A stretch of 64,000 bases of DNA from assembly GCF_014859695.1 (NCBI RefSeq), contig NZ_JACUTS010000004.1:1-64000 (forward strand), written 5' to 3'. Within the stretch, counting starts at the first letter, position 1, and each line of letters begins with the position of its first letter. Source of the stretch: Sulfurimonas sp. (GTDB lineage Bacteria > Campylobacterota > Campylobacteria > Campylobacterales > Sulfurimonadaceae). The position numbers and the translations under genes were made by a program. A model generated the notes under the pieces. That model ran no database searches, was not told the origin of the DNA, and saw only the letters and a list, made by a program, of their open reading frames with translations. Of the stretch, positions 30,212 through 39,080 are shown piece after piece.

Positions 30212-31948
30212 TTATTTATTTATAAATCCCATCAATTTTTCACTGTCAAAACTTGCACTCTTCTCTTTTTTTATCTCATGTTCAAAATCTTTTAAATAAA
30301 AAACAGGTTCCTCTCTTACAGCTACTTTATATGCGGTGTTTTTAATAATCAAGCTTATTTGTCCGCCTGTTAAAGAGTATTCAGCAAGCTCGTTTAGGTC
30401 AAAAGCCTCTTCATATGGCGCATGCAAAGGAAGCATTTTGTTCCAAAGGGAGAGCCTCTGCTCTTTGTTTGGCTTTTTGAACTCTATTTTGTAGTTAAAA
30501 CGTCTTGAGAATGCTTTGTCAATGTTCTCTAAGAGATTTGTAGTAGCGATAAGAACGCCCTTAAACTTCTCAATCTGCTCCAAAAAGATATTCTGCATCT
30601 GGTTGTGCATCTGATCAGCCCCGCTGTTTGCTCCGCTTGAACGCGCACCCAAAAACTGGTCTGCCTCGTTTAGCAAAAGTATAGGTTCTGATTTTGTTTT
30701 TTCACACAAATCGTAAAAAGTGTCAAAAATTTTACGAACGTTTTTTTCGCTCTCTCCCACATACATGGAGAGAATTTTTGAGCAGTCAAATGCCAAAACC
30801 TGACGTTTAAGCGACTTTGCGAGCGAATATGCCGTCATGGTTTTACCCGTTCCAGCCGCGCCGTAGAAGATGATTCTTGCGTCAATGCCGCTTTTTTTAT
30901 CTTTGATGCCCCACTCTACAAGCCTCCCAATAACCTCTTTATCAAGCTGTCTCATAAGATTTTTAAGAGTCTCTTGCGTCTCTTTTGCAAGTACGACATC
31001 TTCAAGTGAAGTCTCAGGCTCTACAAGCTCAAAAATATCCTGCTCATCTATAAGCGTGTTAAGTTTTATGCGGCGAACTTTTTTGTTTTTTTGCGGGTGG
31101 ATGATGCTTTGGAGAATATCATCTACAATATAAAAAGCGCGCGAAATTCCCCCAAAAGGGTTTAACATCTCCTCATAATCAATGATTCCGTCATTTATAA
31201 GGTTTGAACCATCCTCCAAAAGTGAGCGGTTTTTTATGCGATCATACTCATCAAGCGATATTAGCTCTATAAGCGTGTTCATCTCGCGCAAAGAGGCATC
31301 CGTCGCGCTATACTCTTCACGAAGAAGGGCAAGAAAAATAACCTGCTCTTTAGCATCCATCTTTTTTTGTTTGAAGAACTTATCGAGTACTAGTTTTCCG
31401 GCAGTTTGAGCCACTCTCTCCTCTATGCGTTTTTCCAAGAGTTTTAGCTTTACCTGCGTTCTGTCAATGCCCAAAGAGTGCTCATGTACGTTTTGGCGGA
31501 TTGCACTCATCTTTTGGTAGAGATCTATACGCAAAAACTGGTCTTGAAGATACTCAAGGTGATCAGAATAGGGCTTAATGTCGGGCAGTTCACTCTCGAG
31601 CGCACCATCTTGAAGCAGCTTAAGAAACGAAGGAGAGAGTCCGACTGCACTGTTTAAAAGCTCTAGCGGTGTTACGTCTGAGATTTTTATGGGAGTAAAG
31701 CTCTGCTGATGCAGCCAGCCGAGTTCTAAAAGAAGCTTTACCTCTGTTATGTGCTTAATAGCTTCATATTTTTCACTGCCGTACATCTCCTGCAAAAGGT
31801 CAAGAATCAAAGCATCATCTTCTCCGCGCATGTACCTTTTTGCAAGTGTTTGCAACAATTGTGCTTCTGTTTTACTACATTTTAACTGCGCGTAAATAAG
31901 TGTTTTTTCTATATTTTTTGCTTCTAAAAAATCGATTAATGTTTCCAA
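30212..31948 (-). CDS. AAA+ ATPase with long helical N-terminal region
   Basis: 578 aa. Residues 1-330 are helical, charged and unrecognised. The C-terminal AAA+ domain has Walker A YGAAGTGKTMTAYSLAKSL (~360), a Walker B region PILLLNEADQFLGARSSG in which the usual D-E is N-E, sensor TTNLLENIDKAFSRRF and an arginine-finger region. It resembles classical AAA proteins that remodel partners (FtsH/spastin-like core) but has no protease domain. It lies 8 bp downstream of the FadL-type porin gene, so the two are probably co-transcribed. A fossil of its 3' end lies at 26.4 kb. Confidence 0.8.
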   Translation of the reverse strand: METLIDFLEAKNIEKTLIYAQLKCSKTEAQLLQTLAKRYMRGEDDALILDLLQEMYGSEKYEAIKHITEVKLLLELGWLHQQSFTPIKISDVTPLELLNSAVGLSPSFLKLLQDGALESELPDIKPYSDHLEYLQDQFLRIDLYQKMSAIRQNVHEHSLGIDRTQVKLKLLEKRIEERVAQTAGKLVLDKFFKQKKMDAKEQVIFLALLREEYSATDASLREMNTLIELISLDEYDRIKNRSLLEDGSNLINDGIIDYEEMLNPFGGISRAFYIVDDILQSIIHPQKNKKVRRIKLNTLIDEQDIFELVEPETSLEDVVLAKETQETLKNLMRQLDKEVIGRLVEWGIKDKKSGIDARIIFYGAAGTGKTMTAYSLAKSLKRQVLAFDCSKILSMYVGESEKNVRKIFDTFYDLCEKTKSEPILLLNEADQFLGARSSGANSGADQMHNQMQNIFLEQIEKFKGVLIATTNLLENIDKAFSRRFNYKIEFKKPNKEQRLSLWNKMLPLHAPYEEAFDLNELAEYSLTGGQISLIIKNTAYKVAVREEPVFYLKDFEHEIKKEKSASFDSEKLMGFINK

Positions 31949-31956
31949 ATATATCC

Positions 31957-33135
31957 TTAAAATTTATACTCTAAAGCCGATGAGACCATCAGCACGTTTG
32001 CGTTTGAAAACTCTCCATCGAGCGTGCCGTTTGAGACTGCCCTGTCCTCTCTTATAGAGTACAAAGCTGCCAATCCTATATTTATCTTCTCATTTATTTG
32101 ATACCTTGAACCAAAAGAGAAAGAGACCGAGTCGCTGTCTGGCAGTTCAAATCCGAGCGTTGCATCCGGTGCAGGCGACTCGTCTATAACGACACCGCCC
32201 ATGAGCGTAAGCTTCTGTAGTTTTTGCGTTATACCAAAACGAAAAACATCCGTGTCTCTGTAATTTTTTACTATCGGCGTGCCAAAAACGACATTTGTAA
32301 CAGGATTTACACCCTCGCCATAGTTAAAATCAAGCTCTTTATACTCCGACCAAAAATTTCTCTCATAAACAAACTCAAAAGTTGTTTCGCTTTCCAATGT
32401 GTAAGCAACTGCGACATTTAAAAGTGCAGGAACCAGCACGCTTACCGATGCGCTGCTTGTCGAACTGTTTGCCAAATAAGAGAGAGTGGCATCGCCATCA
32501 ATACTCAAATTTACTTTTGAACGGTACGTTAATGCAAGTTCCAATTCGGATATCGGTTTGTAAGATAGTGCCAAATTATACCCAAAATCTATAGAATCAC
32601 CCTCCATGTCTCGTGATGCGATAGGCGAGCTGCTTCTCACTACTCCCTCTGAGTAGATTGCTCTAATACCCAGCGCAACGGCAATTTTATCGCCTATCGG
32701 TAGCGCAACACTCGGATTTACCTCAACACTTTGAAGCGAAAACTCCTGCGCACTGTAAATAGCGGGAGCATCATCCCACCTCTTTGAAAGTCCTGCGGGA
32801 GAGACTACGCTAAGTCCAAAACGTGCACCGCCAATCTCATGTGAGACATAGTGAAGAGAGGGAACGACAAAGTTCTCTTTTTTTGAGTCTATATCTATGC
32901 CCGCCGCTCTATAGTTTACATCGCTAAGTCCGATGTACATCAGATTTGCTTCCATAACAGATTCATTTTTCATAAAAACCATATTTGCAGGGTTGTAGTA
33001 CGCCGCATCGGCACTTGAAACATGTGCAACATTTGCGGCACTTAGTGCAACCGAGTTTAAAGAGGTCTCGGGTATCTTATATCCCCCCGCAAACAAAGCG
33101 CTTCCCAGCATTAAAAACAGAGTAATATTTCTCAC
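31957..33135 (-). CDS. OmpP1/FadL-family outer-membrane transporter
   Basis: 392 aa. Signal peptide followed by GGYKIPETSLNSVALSAANVA and ADAAYYNPANMVF, the N-terminal hatch signature of FadL-type channels for hydrophobic compounds. Strand-rich body and C-terminal SSALEYKF ending in Phe. Likely uptake of long-chain fatty acids or other hydrophobic substrates. Upstream gene of a pair with the AAA+ ATPase. Confidence 0.9.
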   Translation of the reverse strand: MRNITLFLMLGSALFAGGYKIPETSLNSVALSAANVAHVSSADAAYYNPANMVFMKNESVMEANLMYIGLSDVNYRAAGIDIDSKKENFVVPSLHYVSHEIGGARFGLSVVSPAGLSKRWDDAPAIYSAQEFSLQSVEVNPSVALPIGDKIAVALGIRAIYSEGVVRSSSPIASRDMEGDSIDFGYNLALSYKPISELELALTYRSKVNLSIDGDATLSYLANSSTSSASVSVLVPALLNVAVAYTLESETTFEFVYERNFWSEYKELDFNYGEGVNPVTNVVFGTPIVKNYRDTDVFRFGITQKLQKLTLMGGVVIDESPAPDATLGFELPDSDSVSFSFGSRYQINEKINIGLAALYSIREDRAVSNGTLDGEFSNANVLMVSSALEYKF

Positions 33136-33152
33136 TTATCTTCCCCTCTCCC

Positions 33153-33998
33153 TTAATTTTCAAAAGAGTAAAGCAGCGCTATCTCTTCTTTCCAGATGCT
33201 ATCGTCGATTGTTTCAAGAATAAGCGGGATGTCATCCATGCGCTCATCATTCATAATAAACCTAAAAGCATCAAGCCCTATTTCGCCCTTGCCCAAAGAG
33301 TGATGTCTGTCAACGTGCGAGTCAAACTTTGCTTTTGAGTCGTTTATATGCATTCCCATCAGGTACTTAAAACCTATGATTTTATCAAACTCACTCCAAG
33401 TTTTATCGTAAGCTTCTCTTGTTCTTATGTCGTAACCTGCCGTGAACATATGGCATGTATCTATGCAGACTCCGACACGGCTTTTGTCCTCTACTCTGTC
33501 GATGATTTGTGCCAGATGCTCAAATCTCCAGCCGAGATTGCTTCCCTGTCCTGCGGTATTTTCAAGAACCAAACTTACACCTTCCGTTTTCTCCAGAGTT
33601 CTGTTCATAGCATCTGCAATTTTGCCGAGACACTCATCTTCGCTTATCTGCTTAAGATGGCTCCCCGGATGAAAATTGAGTCTATCAAGCCCAAGCTGCT
33701 CACATCTCTGAACCTCATCCAAAAAAGCGTCCATCGATTTTTCTCTTTTATCCGCTTCTGGGTGACCGAGATTTATAAGATAAGAGTCATGCGGAAGTAC
33801 ATGACGAGGCAAAATACCGCTCTCTTGCAAAGCTTTTTTAAACTTCTCTATCGTCTCATTATCAAGCTCTTTGGCGTTCCATTGTCTCTGGTTTTTTGTA
33901 AAGAGTGCGAACGCTTTTGCTCCGATTGCCACTGCATTTGCCACCGCATTGAAAACGCCTCCGCTTGCACTTACATGTGCGCCTACAAATTTACTCAT
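33153..33998 (-). CDS. nfo: Deoxyribonuclease IV (endonuclease IV)
   Basis: 281 aa TIM barrel of the AP-endonuclease 2 family: [93 protein letters not shown]. These contain the trinuclear zinc ligands. Cleaves DNA at abasic sites in base-excision repair. Its start overlaps the lipoprotein gene's stop by 8 bp. Confidence 0.97.
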   Translation of the reverse strand: MSKFVGAHVSASGGVFNAVANAVAIGAKAFALFTKNQRQWNAKELDNETIEKFKKALQESGILPRHVLPHDSYLINLGHPEADKREKSMDAFLDEVQRCEQLGLDRLNFHPGSHLKQISEDECLGKIADAMNRTLEKTEGVSLVLENTAGQGSNLGWRFEHLAQIIDRVEDKSRVGVCIDTCHMFTAGYDIRTREAYDKTWSEFDKIIGFKYLMGMHINDSKAKFDSHVDRHHSLGKGEIGLDAFRFIMNDERMDDIPLILETIDDSIWKEEIALLYSFEN

Positions 33999-34461
33999 TT
34001 AAATCCTTTATCTTAAAAATTATGCCGTTTTTTCTATCTTTAAAATATACCGCATCTGAATTTACTCTATAGACTATATCTACATCTTCATCTCTTATAT
34101 GCTGCTCAAATCCGTCTGCCGTTTTTGTTAGATTTTTCCCATCATAAATGGCATGTGAGAGCAGCATATTTTGCATGGTATCATCTGGATATGCGGCATT
34201 TAAATACTCTTTGTTAAACCCGCTTTTGCTCATGCACCCTTCACTGGTGCAGACTAGATGGTTTAGAGTTATCTTCTCTATACTTTTTCCCGCCATAAAG
34301 AGCTCAAGCTCTATGGATTTGTCACTGTTTCTAAGATAACCCACGTCTGAAAACTTCATCTTTGGCGATTTTATAGTGATGATTTTTGTCTGCGTATGTT
34401 CATAATTCTTGATGCTGCATGCACTAAAAAAAAGAGCAAAAACAAGTAGTATATATTTCAT
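33991..34461 (-). CDS. Putative lipoprotein
   Basis: 156 aa from [16 protein letters not shown], a lipoprotein signal with lipobox FSAC (Cys ~15). The longer start in the track lies before the signal and is unlikely. The mature part has no recognised domain ([37 protein letters not shown]). Translationally overlapped with nfo; a functional link is not obvious. Small lipoproteins of this type are common in Campylobacterota. Confidence 0.7.
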   Translation of the reverse strand: MKYILLVFALFFSACSIKNYEHTQTKIITIKSPKMKFSDVGYLRNSDKSIELELFMAGKSIEKITLNHLVCTSEGCMSKSGFNKEYLNAAYPDDTMQNMLLSHAIYDGKNLTKTADGFEQHIRDEDVDIVYRVNSDAVYFKDRKNGIIFKIKDLNE

Positions 34462-34510
34462 AATCGAATTGTACCTACATAAAATTAACTGCCATGTGTT
34501 ATTCAAAGGT

Positions 34511-34519
34511 TGCTAAAAT
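34511..34519 (+). promoter_or_regulatory. Candidate promoter (-10) of the sodium channel gene
   Basis: TGCTAAAAT, an extended -10 box, about 25 bp before the channel start codon, with AGAGGAAATAA as ribosome site. Confidence 0.4.
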
Positions 34520-34543
34520 TCCAAAAAAATTCAGAGGAAATAA

Positions 34544-35347
34544 ATGTACAACAAAATCCAATCGATAGTAGAGAGCAAGAGCTTTGTAAACTTCATAACC
34601 TACCTTATCATTCTAAACGGTATAACCATGGGGCTGGAGACTTCAAAAGAGTTTATGGCAAATTTCGGCGGAGTTACTTCTCTTTTCAACACTCTTGTTA
34701 TCTCCATCTTTACCATAGAGATTGCGATGCGCATCTATGTTCACAGGCTCTCTTTTTTCAAAGACCCGTGGAGCATTTTTGACTTTAGCATTGTGGCAAT
34801 ATCGCTTGTTCCACTGAGTGCCGGTTTTGAGATACTGAGAGTTTTAAGAGTGCTAAGACTCTTTAGGCTTGTCACGGTCGTGCCTCAGATGAGAAAGATA
34901 GTCTCCGCACTTATCAGCGTTATACCCGGTATGCTCTCCATCGCAGCACTTATGAGTCTCTTCTTTTATATCTTTGCCATAATGGCAACACAGCTCTACT
35001 CCGAGAAATTCCCCCAGTGGTTTGGAACTCTGGGCGAATCTTTCTACACCCTTTTTCAAATTATGACGCTAGAGTCATGGTCCATGGGAATAGTACGCCC
35101 TATCATGGAGGTTTACCCGCTGGCATGGATGTTCTTTGTTCCGTTTATCTTTGTCGTAACCTTTGTTATGATAAACCTCATAGTAGCTATAGTAGTTGAT
35201 GCGATGTCGATTATAAACAAAAAAGAAGAGGAACATATTGTAGAGGAACTACATGTAGTAGAAAATCACACAAGCAGCGAACTAGCTATGCTTAGAGAAG
35301 AGATTTCGGAGTTAAAGAGTCTGCTAAAAGCGAGCATTAAGAGCTAG
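34544..35347 (+). CDS. Voltage-gated sodium channel, NavAb/NaChBac family
   Basis: 267 aa, one six-helix subunit of a homotetramer. S4 carries regularly spaced arginines ([20 protein letters not shown]), the pore has the selectivity filter TLESWSM (~residue 175), and S6 is [21 protein letters not shown], followed by a C-terminal coiled coil ([17 protein letters not shown]). Many segments match what I recall of Arcobacter butzleri NavAb nearly word for word ([29 protein letters not shown]). Likely passes Na+ on depolarisation; the physiological role in these bacteria is unclear. Confidence 0.95.
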   Translation: MYNKIQSIVESKSFVNFITYLIILNGITMGLETSKEFMANFGGVTSLFNTLVISIFTIEIAMRIYVHRLSFFKDPWSIFDFSIVAISLVPLSAGFEILRVLRVLRLFRLVTVVPQMRKIVSALISVIPGMLSIAALMSLFFYIFAIMATQLYSEKFPQWFGTLGESFYTLFQIMTLESWSMGIVRPIMEVYPLAWMFFVPFIFVVTFVMINLIVAIVVDAMSIINKKEEEHIVEELHVVENHTSSELAMLREEISELKSLLKASIKS

Positions 35348-35457
35348 AGAACATATTTCTAGCTCCAGAAGTTTCTATAGCCTAAACCCATGTATGATTC
35401 CTATATAGAATATAGAAAATATATTACATACACATCGCCGGATACATGGGATTTTAG
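35341..35457. repeat. Composite palindromic region after the channel gene
   Basis: Two inverted repeats: GAGCTAGA/TCTAGCTC at the channel stop codon, then CTAAACCCATGTAT (35382) with ATACATGGGATTTTAG (35442), enclosing the smaller palindrome ATTCCTATATAGAAT. It lies between convergent genes and probably ends both transcripts, though the T-runs are weak. Confidence 0.45.
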
Positions 35458-35460
35458 TAT

Positions 35461-35769
35461 TTAATTATTGCTTACTCTTGCCTTTTCATAATTATTAATA
35501 AGTTCTAAGTTATAAACTTTAACCCATTTATGAAGAGATATTGCATCAAGTACCCACCAGATAAACATTGCAATTAATCCAATATAACCAACTACTATTA
35601 TCATAGTAAAAAAACTTACTATTGTAATAACTAGCATAGTAACCGCATTACTTTTACCCATATAAAAACGATGTGCTCCAAAAAGTCCAAGAAACCACCA
35701 TAATATATACGCCACCACAGGGTTCTTTTTCTGCTCTTCTAATCTCATCTGATCTACATTTACACTCAT
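35461..35769 (-). CDS. TM2-domain membrane protein
   Basis: 102 aa. TM2 domain with WWFLGLFGAHRFYMGK (first helix and the conserved GxHRFY turn) and a second helix IAMFIWWVLDAI containing the D of the family motif. N-terminal ~15 polar residues. TM2 proteins are small inner-membrane proteins with no established biochemical role. Has its own promoter. Confidence 0.85.
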   Translation of the reverse strand: MSVNVDQMRLEEQKKNPVVAYILWWFLGLFGAHRFYMGKSNAVTMLVITIVSFFTMIIVVGYIGLIAMFIWWVLDAISLHKWVKVYNLELINNYEKARVSNN

Positions 35770-35797
35770 TTGGATCCTTTTATATTAAACTTTACTA

Positions 35798-35826
35798 ATT
35801 ATTATTATTTTTTATATTTTAGTCAA
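35798..35826 (-). promoter_or_regulatory. Candidate promoter of the TM2 gene
   Basis: Minus strand TTGACT (35821-35826), a 17-bp A/T spacer, and AATAAT (35798-35803), about 30 bp before the start; AAAAGGATCC follows as ribosome site. Confidence 0.45.
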
Positions 35827-35991
35827 TAATAATGTGATAATTTTGTCATAATAATGTCCAGTGTTACAATATGTATCTTAAAATAATTTTGCGTCAATAT
35901 ATATTAAATACTGCTTTTGTATCAAAATATAAAGAAGTAAAAAATATCTTTGCAATTTGCCATATTTTAAACCTACATGTAGAAATTTACC

Positions 35992-35997
35992 TATAAT
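35992..35997 (+). promoter_or_regulatory. -10 box directly before the polymerase start (possible leaderless mRNA)
   Basis: TATAAT ends only 7 bases before ATG at 36005, so transcription should begin at or next to the A of the start codon. There is no Shine-Dalgarno sequence between them. Confidence 0.5.
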
Positions 35998-36004
35998 CGC
36001 ATTT

Positions 36005-37276
36005 ATGAAAATACACATAGATATAGACTGCTTTTTTGTCAGTGCCGCCCGCATCAAAGAGCCTTTTTTAGAAGGTAAGCCTGTAGCCATCGGCGGGCGG
36101 AGCGATACGAAAATATTTAACAAAGATGCCAAAAAACAGACTGTCAACTTTGAGAACTCGGGTTCTTTTGTGCCTACTTTTTACAAAGCTTATGAAGAAA
36201 AGGATGACGACATAGACGCTTTTAAAGATGCAGATGGGCGAGTTCGCGGCATACTTACGACTTCAAGCTACGAAGCAAGAGCGTATGGCGTGAAGACTGC
36301 CATGAGCATTAGAGAAGCGCTTTCATTGTGCCCTCATCTCATCATAAAAGCTCCCGACATGTCGCTCTATCAAAAACTCTCGCATGAGCTTCACAACTTT
36401 TTGTCTTCCAGAATCCCGCTTGTCGAGCAGGCGAGTATAGATGAGTTTTACGGGGATCTTAGCGGGTGGATAGATGATGAGGATATACCAAGATTTATCG
36501 ATGATTTACGACATGAGATAAAAAAGATTACACTGCTTCCGGTCTCAATCGGTGCGGCACCGACACGCTACATTGCAAAACTTGCCACTTCACATGCCAA
36601 ACCTTTTGGCTGCAAAGTCGTCCGCCACTATGAGGTGCAAAGTTTTATAGAGAAGATTCCCGTCGGTGCGTTTTCCGGTATCGGCAAAAGCATGAAGGCA
36701 AAACTCCAAAGCGCGCAGATTCACACGCTCGGAGAGTTGAGCAGAAGAAGAGGCACGCTTGAGTCATGGAGCCCTTATGCAAAAGAGCTTTACGCCAGAG
36801 TTTGCGGACTTAGCGATGATGAAATTCATACAAAACATGTACGCAAATCCATAGGAATTTCACGAACATTTGACCCGCTCTTTGATAGAGACGAACTTAG
36901 AAGAAGAGTGCATGTTCTAGCCCGCCATCTCAGTTTTGCCATCTTGAAACTCAAAGTGATTCCTACAGTTTTTCATCTCTCTCTTGCCTACGAAATGAGT
37001 CAAAAATCACATAAGAACATCACTCTGTGCGAGATTTTTACCGAGAAAAAATTTGACTCTTTGTGCGTAACGCTCTTTAATGAAGCAGATATCCATAAAA
37101 GACTCCATGTTATCCGCTTAAGCATAAACTGCTCAAGTTTTACGAGAGAGTCAAGAAGAGGGCTTTCACTTATAGGCTTTCATGACGAACAAAGGATGCA
37201 AAAACTGACCGAGCATTCGCAAAACATACGAGAAAAATACGGCATCGATATGTTGAAATGGGGAAGTGAATTATGA
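36005..37276 (+). CDS. Y-family DNA polymerase (DinB/UmuC-like)
   Basis: 423 aa from MKIHIDIDCFFVSAARIKEP, which carries the first catalytic aspartates. The track start lies upstream inside the promoter. Further motifs: VAIGGRSD, SYEARAYGVKTAMSIREAL, the catalytic QASIDEFYGDLSG, and the helix-hairpin-helix SGIGKSMKAKL. A translesion polymerase; the ImpB/MucB/SamB domain is followed by little-finger and C-terminal regions. There is an insertion between the first motif and SSYEARAYG (res ~35-80), longer than in DinB. Likely mutagenic bypass of damaged bases. Confidence 0.9.
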   Translation: MKIHIDIDCFFVSAARIKEPFLEGKPVAIGGRSDTKIFNKDAKKQTVNFENSGSFVPTFYKAYEEKDDDIDAFKDADGRVRGILTTSSYEARAYGVKTAMSIREALSLCPHLIIKAPDMSLYQKLSHELHNFLSSRIPLVEQASIDEFYGDLSGWIDDEDIPRFIDDLRHEIKKITLLPVSIGAAPTRYIAKLATSHAKPFGCKVVRHYEVQSFIEKIPVGAFSGIGKSMKAKLQSAQIHTLGELSRRRGTLESWSPYAKELYARVCGLSDDEIHTKHVRKSIGISRTFDPLFDRDELRRRVHVLARHLSFAILKLKVIPTVFHLSLAYEMSQKSHKNITLCEIFTEKKFDSLCVTLFNEADIHKRLHVIRLSINCSSFTRESRRGLSLIGFHDEQRMQKLTEHSQNIREKYGIDMLKWGSEL

Positions 37277-37288
37277 TAGAATAAATCA

Positions 37289-38227
37289 ATGATAAAAAAC
37301 AGACTCTTAGAGCAGTTCCGCTCCTTTTACTCAAGAAATTATCCAGATGACATGGAGACGCAGATTGAGTACTTTTCAATCTTTGGCGGACTCGGTTGGG
37401 AGATAGATACCACTAAAGATATAAACGCACTTATAGAAGAACTCATCTTAAATAAATTTGTACTGCTTAGAAAAAAAATAGAGGATTTAACTCTTGCGGA
37501 CAAGGGGTGCCTCCGTCTTCTTCGTGCTTTGGCGGTTGGTGATAGAAAGATATTTTCAGCATTTAACAGAGCGGGACTTAACAATGCAAACGGAGGAAGT
37601 GCACTTAACTTTTTAGAACAAAAAGGGCTGATTCAGATAGAGTTCTCAAGAGAGGAGCCGGCTCGCAGCCTAAATCCAAAAGGCAAACTAAGAAGAGAGG
37701 TGGCGAGATATAGAATCTCTCACAAAGTTCTCTTTACGCACCCATTCATAAGGTTTTGGTTCTACTTTATCGCCCCGCATGCAAGAGAGATTGAAGCGCT
37801 CAAGTATGAGACCTTCTTTAAGGATTTTTACAAAAGAAGACACAGCTATACAAGTCTGGTTTTTGAGGAGCTCTCGGAAGTTTTGCTAAACTACAACCTC
37901 AGAGACGCACAGATTTTAAGCTCAGGAAGCTATTGGGATGCGAATGTAGAAATAGATATATTGACTATTACAAAAGATGAAAAAATTTACGTCGCTGAGT
38001 GTAAATGGTCAAATCACAAAGTCAACAAAAGCGAGTGGCATAAGCTTCTGGACAAGTGTAAAAAACTCGGTATTGAACCTACTCAGGCAGTTATTTTTTC
38101 TAAAAGAGGTTTCTCAAAAGAGCTGCTTAGCCATCAGGGTAAAAAACTTGCCCTCTATAGCGCGCAGGATTTTGAAGCACTTGTAAAAAGTGCAAAAAAA
38201 GAGGAGATTATAGATAACTTTTTTTAA
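37289..38227 (+). CDS. DUF234 nuclease-like domain protein without ATPase
   Basis: 312 aa. The C-terminal part (~residues 150-270) resembles DUF234, the PD-(D/E)XK-like domain at the end of archaeal-type ATPases: FIRFWFYFI, then ANVEIDILTITKDEKIYVAECKW with the E-ID-ECKW nuclease core. The middle is winged-helix-like (LNFLEQKGLI). The usual N-terminal P-loop ATPase is absent and the gene starts normally 12 bp after the polymerase gene, so it may be an orphan effector part. It overlaps the convergent J-domain gene by 4 bp. Confidence 0.75.
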   Translation: MIKNRLLEQFRSFYSRNYPDDMETQIEYFSIFGGLGWEIDTTKDINALIEELILNKFVLLRKKIEDLTLADKGCLRLLRALAVGDRKIFSAFNRAGLNNANGGSALNFLEQKGLIQIEFSREEPARSLNPKGKLRREVARYRISHKVLFTHPFIRFWFYFIAPHAREIEALKYETFFKDFYKRRHSYTSLVFEELSEVLLNYNLRDAQILSSGSYWDANVEIDILTITKDEKIYVAECKWSNHKVNKSEWHKLLDKCKKLGIEPTQAVIFSKRGFSKELLSHQGKKLALYSAQDFEALVKSAKKEEIIDNFF

Positions 38228-39024
38228 GCTCTTAGCGCAGAATATGCCTCTTGAAGAAGTTGAAACTTCTGCGTATAGTGTTCTACCATGTGTGGAGCTT
38301 CTTGCAAAATTTTATCGGGATGGTACGCTTTTGCAAGTCTTTTATAGCTGTCTCTTAGAGCGCTTTGACTTGCTCCTACCGGACACTGCAGGATTGCGTA
38401 AAAATTGTTTTTTTGTGTATCTTCGTCCTCTTTGCAGAGACTTCCAAAACTATATTTTGCAAAATCACTATATAGCTTGCTCATAAAACGGTTGTTGTAG
38501 CTATATTTTATCTGGTAGTGCAAAACATGGCGCTTGTTAAGAGCTCTCTCCAATCTCGCTTTTGCCTTATATTCGGAGACATCAAGCACTAAAGAGACAT
38601 CGGTTCCTCTCTCGACATAAACTTCAAGTTGCGAACGCAGATAACTTAGAATCCAGGAGTTTGGATAATCAAGCGAAATAAGCACCGTATCGCTATTGTA
38701 AGCGTAGAGATTGACCGCTATCTCTTGGGGCTCTTCTTGTTTGCCCAGCTCTATTCGAATTGGCTGATTTCCAAATTTAATAAGTGAACGAAGAAAAAAT
38801 TCGTGTGAAAAATCATGTTTTGCGGCATGATGTTGAGAGAGCTGGTTTATAAATATTTTTCTATCATCCGCCAAAGTGTCGTTTCTAAAGACCATTACAG
38901 CTTTTGGTAAAAAAAGCATCCCTCTTGAGTGATGATTTAAAAAATCCTTCATCCATTGAGTATTTAGCGTATCAAAATCTGTAGTAACAAGAATAAGGCT
39001 ATCTCTTAATACTATATCCATCAA
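38224..39024 (-). CDS. Protein with C-terminal J domain
   Basis: 266 aa. The last ~65 residues are a J domain (NNFYAILQCPVGASQSALRD, KRLAKAYHPDKIL with the HPD tripeptide) that would stimulate a DnaK-type chaperone. The N-terminal 200 residues are unrecognised, with no glycine-rich or zinc region, so it is a class C J-protein. It probably brings DnaK to a specific client. The J domain at the C-terminus is less common. Start codon ambiguous between two adjacent ATGs. Confidence 0.8.
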   Translation of the reverse strand: MMDIVLRDSLILVTTDFDTLNTQWMKDFLNHHSRGMLFLPKAVMVFRNDTLADDRKIFINQLSQHHAAKHDFSHEFFLRSLIKFGNQPIRIELGKQEEPQEIAVNLYAYNSDTVLISLDYPNSWILSYLRSQLEVYVERGTDVSLVLDVSEYKAKARLERALNKRHVLHYQIKYSYNNRFMSKLYSDFAKYSFGSLCKEDEDTQKNNFYAILQCPVGASQSALRDSYKRLAKAYHPDKILQEAPHMVEHYTQKFQLLQEAYSALRA

Positions 39025-39080
39025 CTCAACCCTTTTTTAGACTCTTTTGCTATCTACATTGTAGCAAAAATGGTTCCAAA

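Noticed and set aside
33348-34016. 222-aa plus-strand ORF over nfo
   Set aside because: nfo motifs on the minus strand are unambiguous and the plus frame has no family features.
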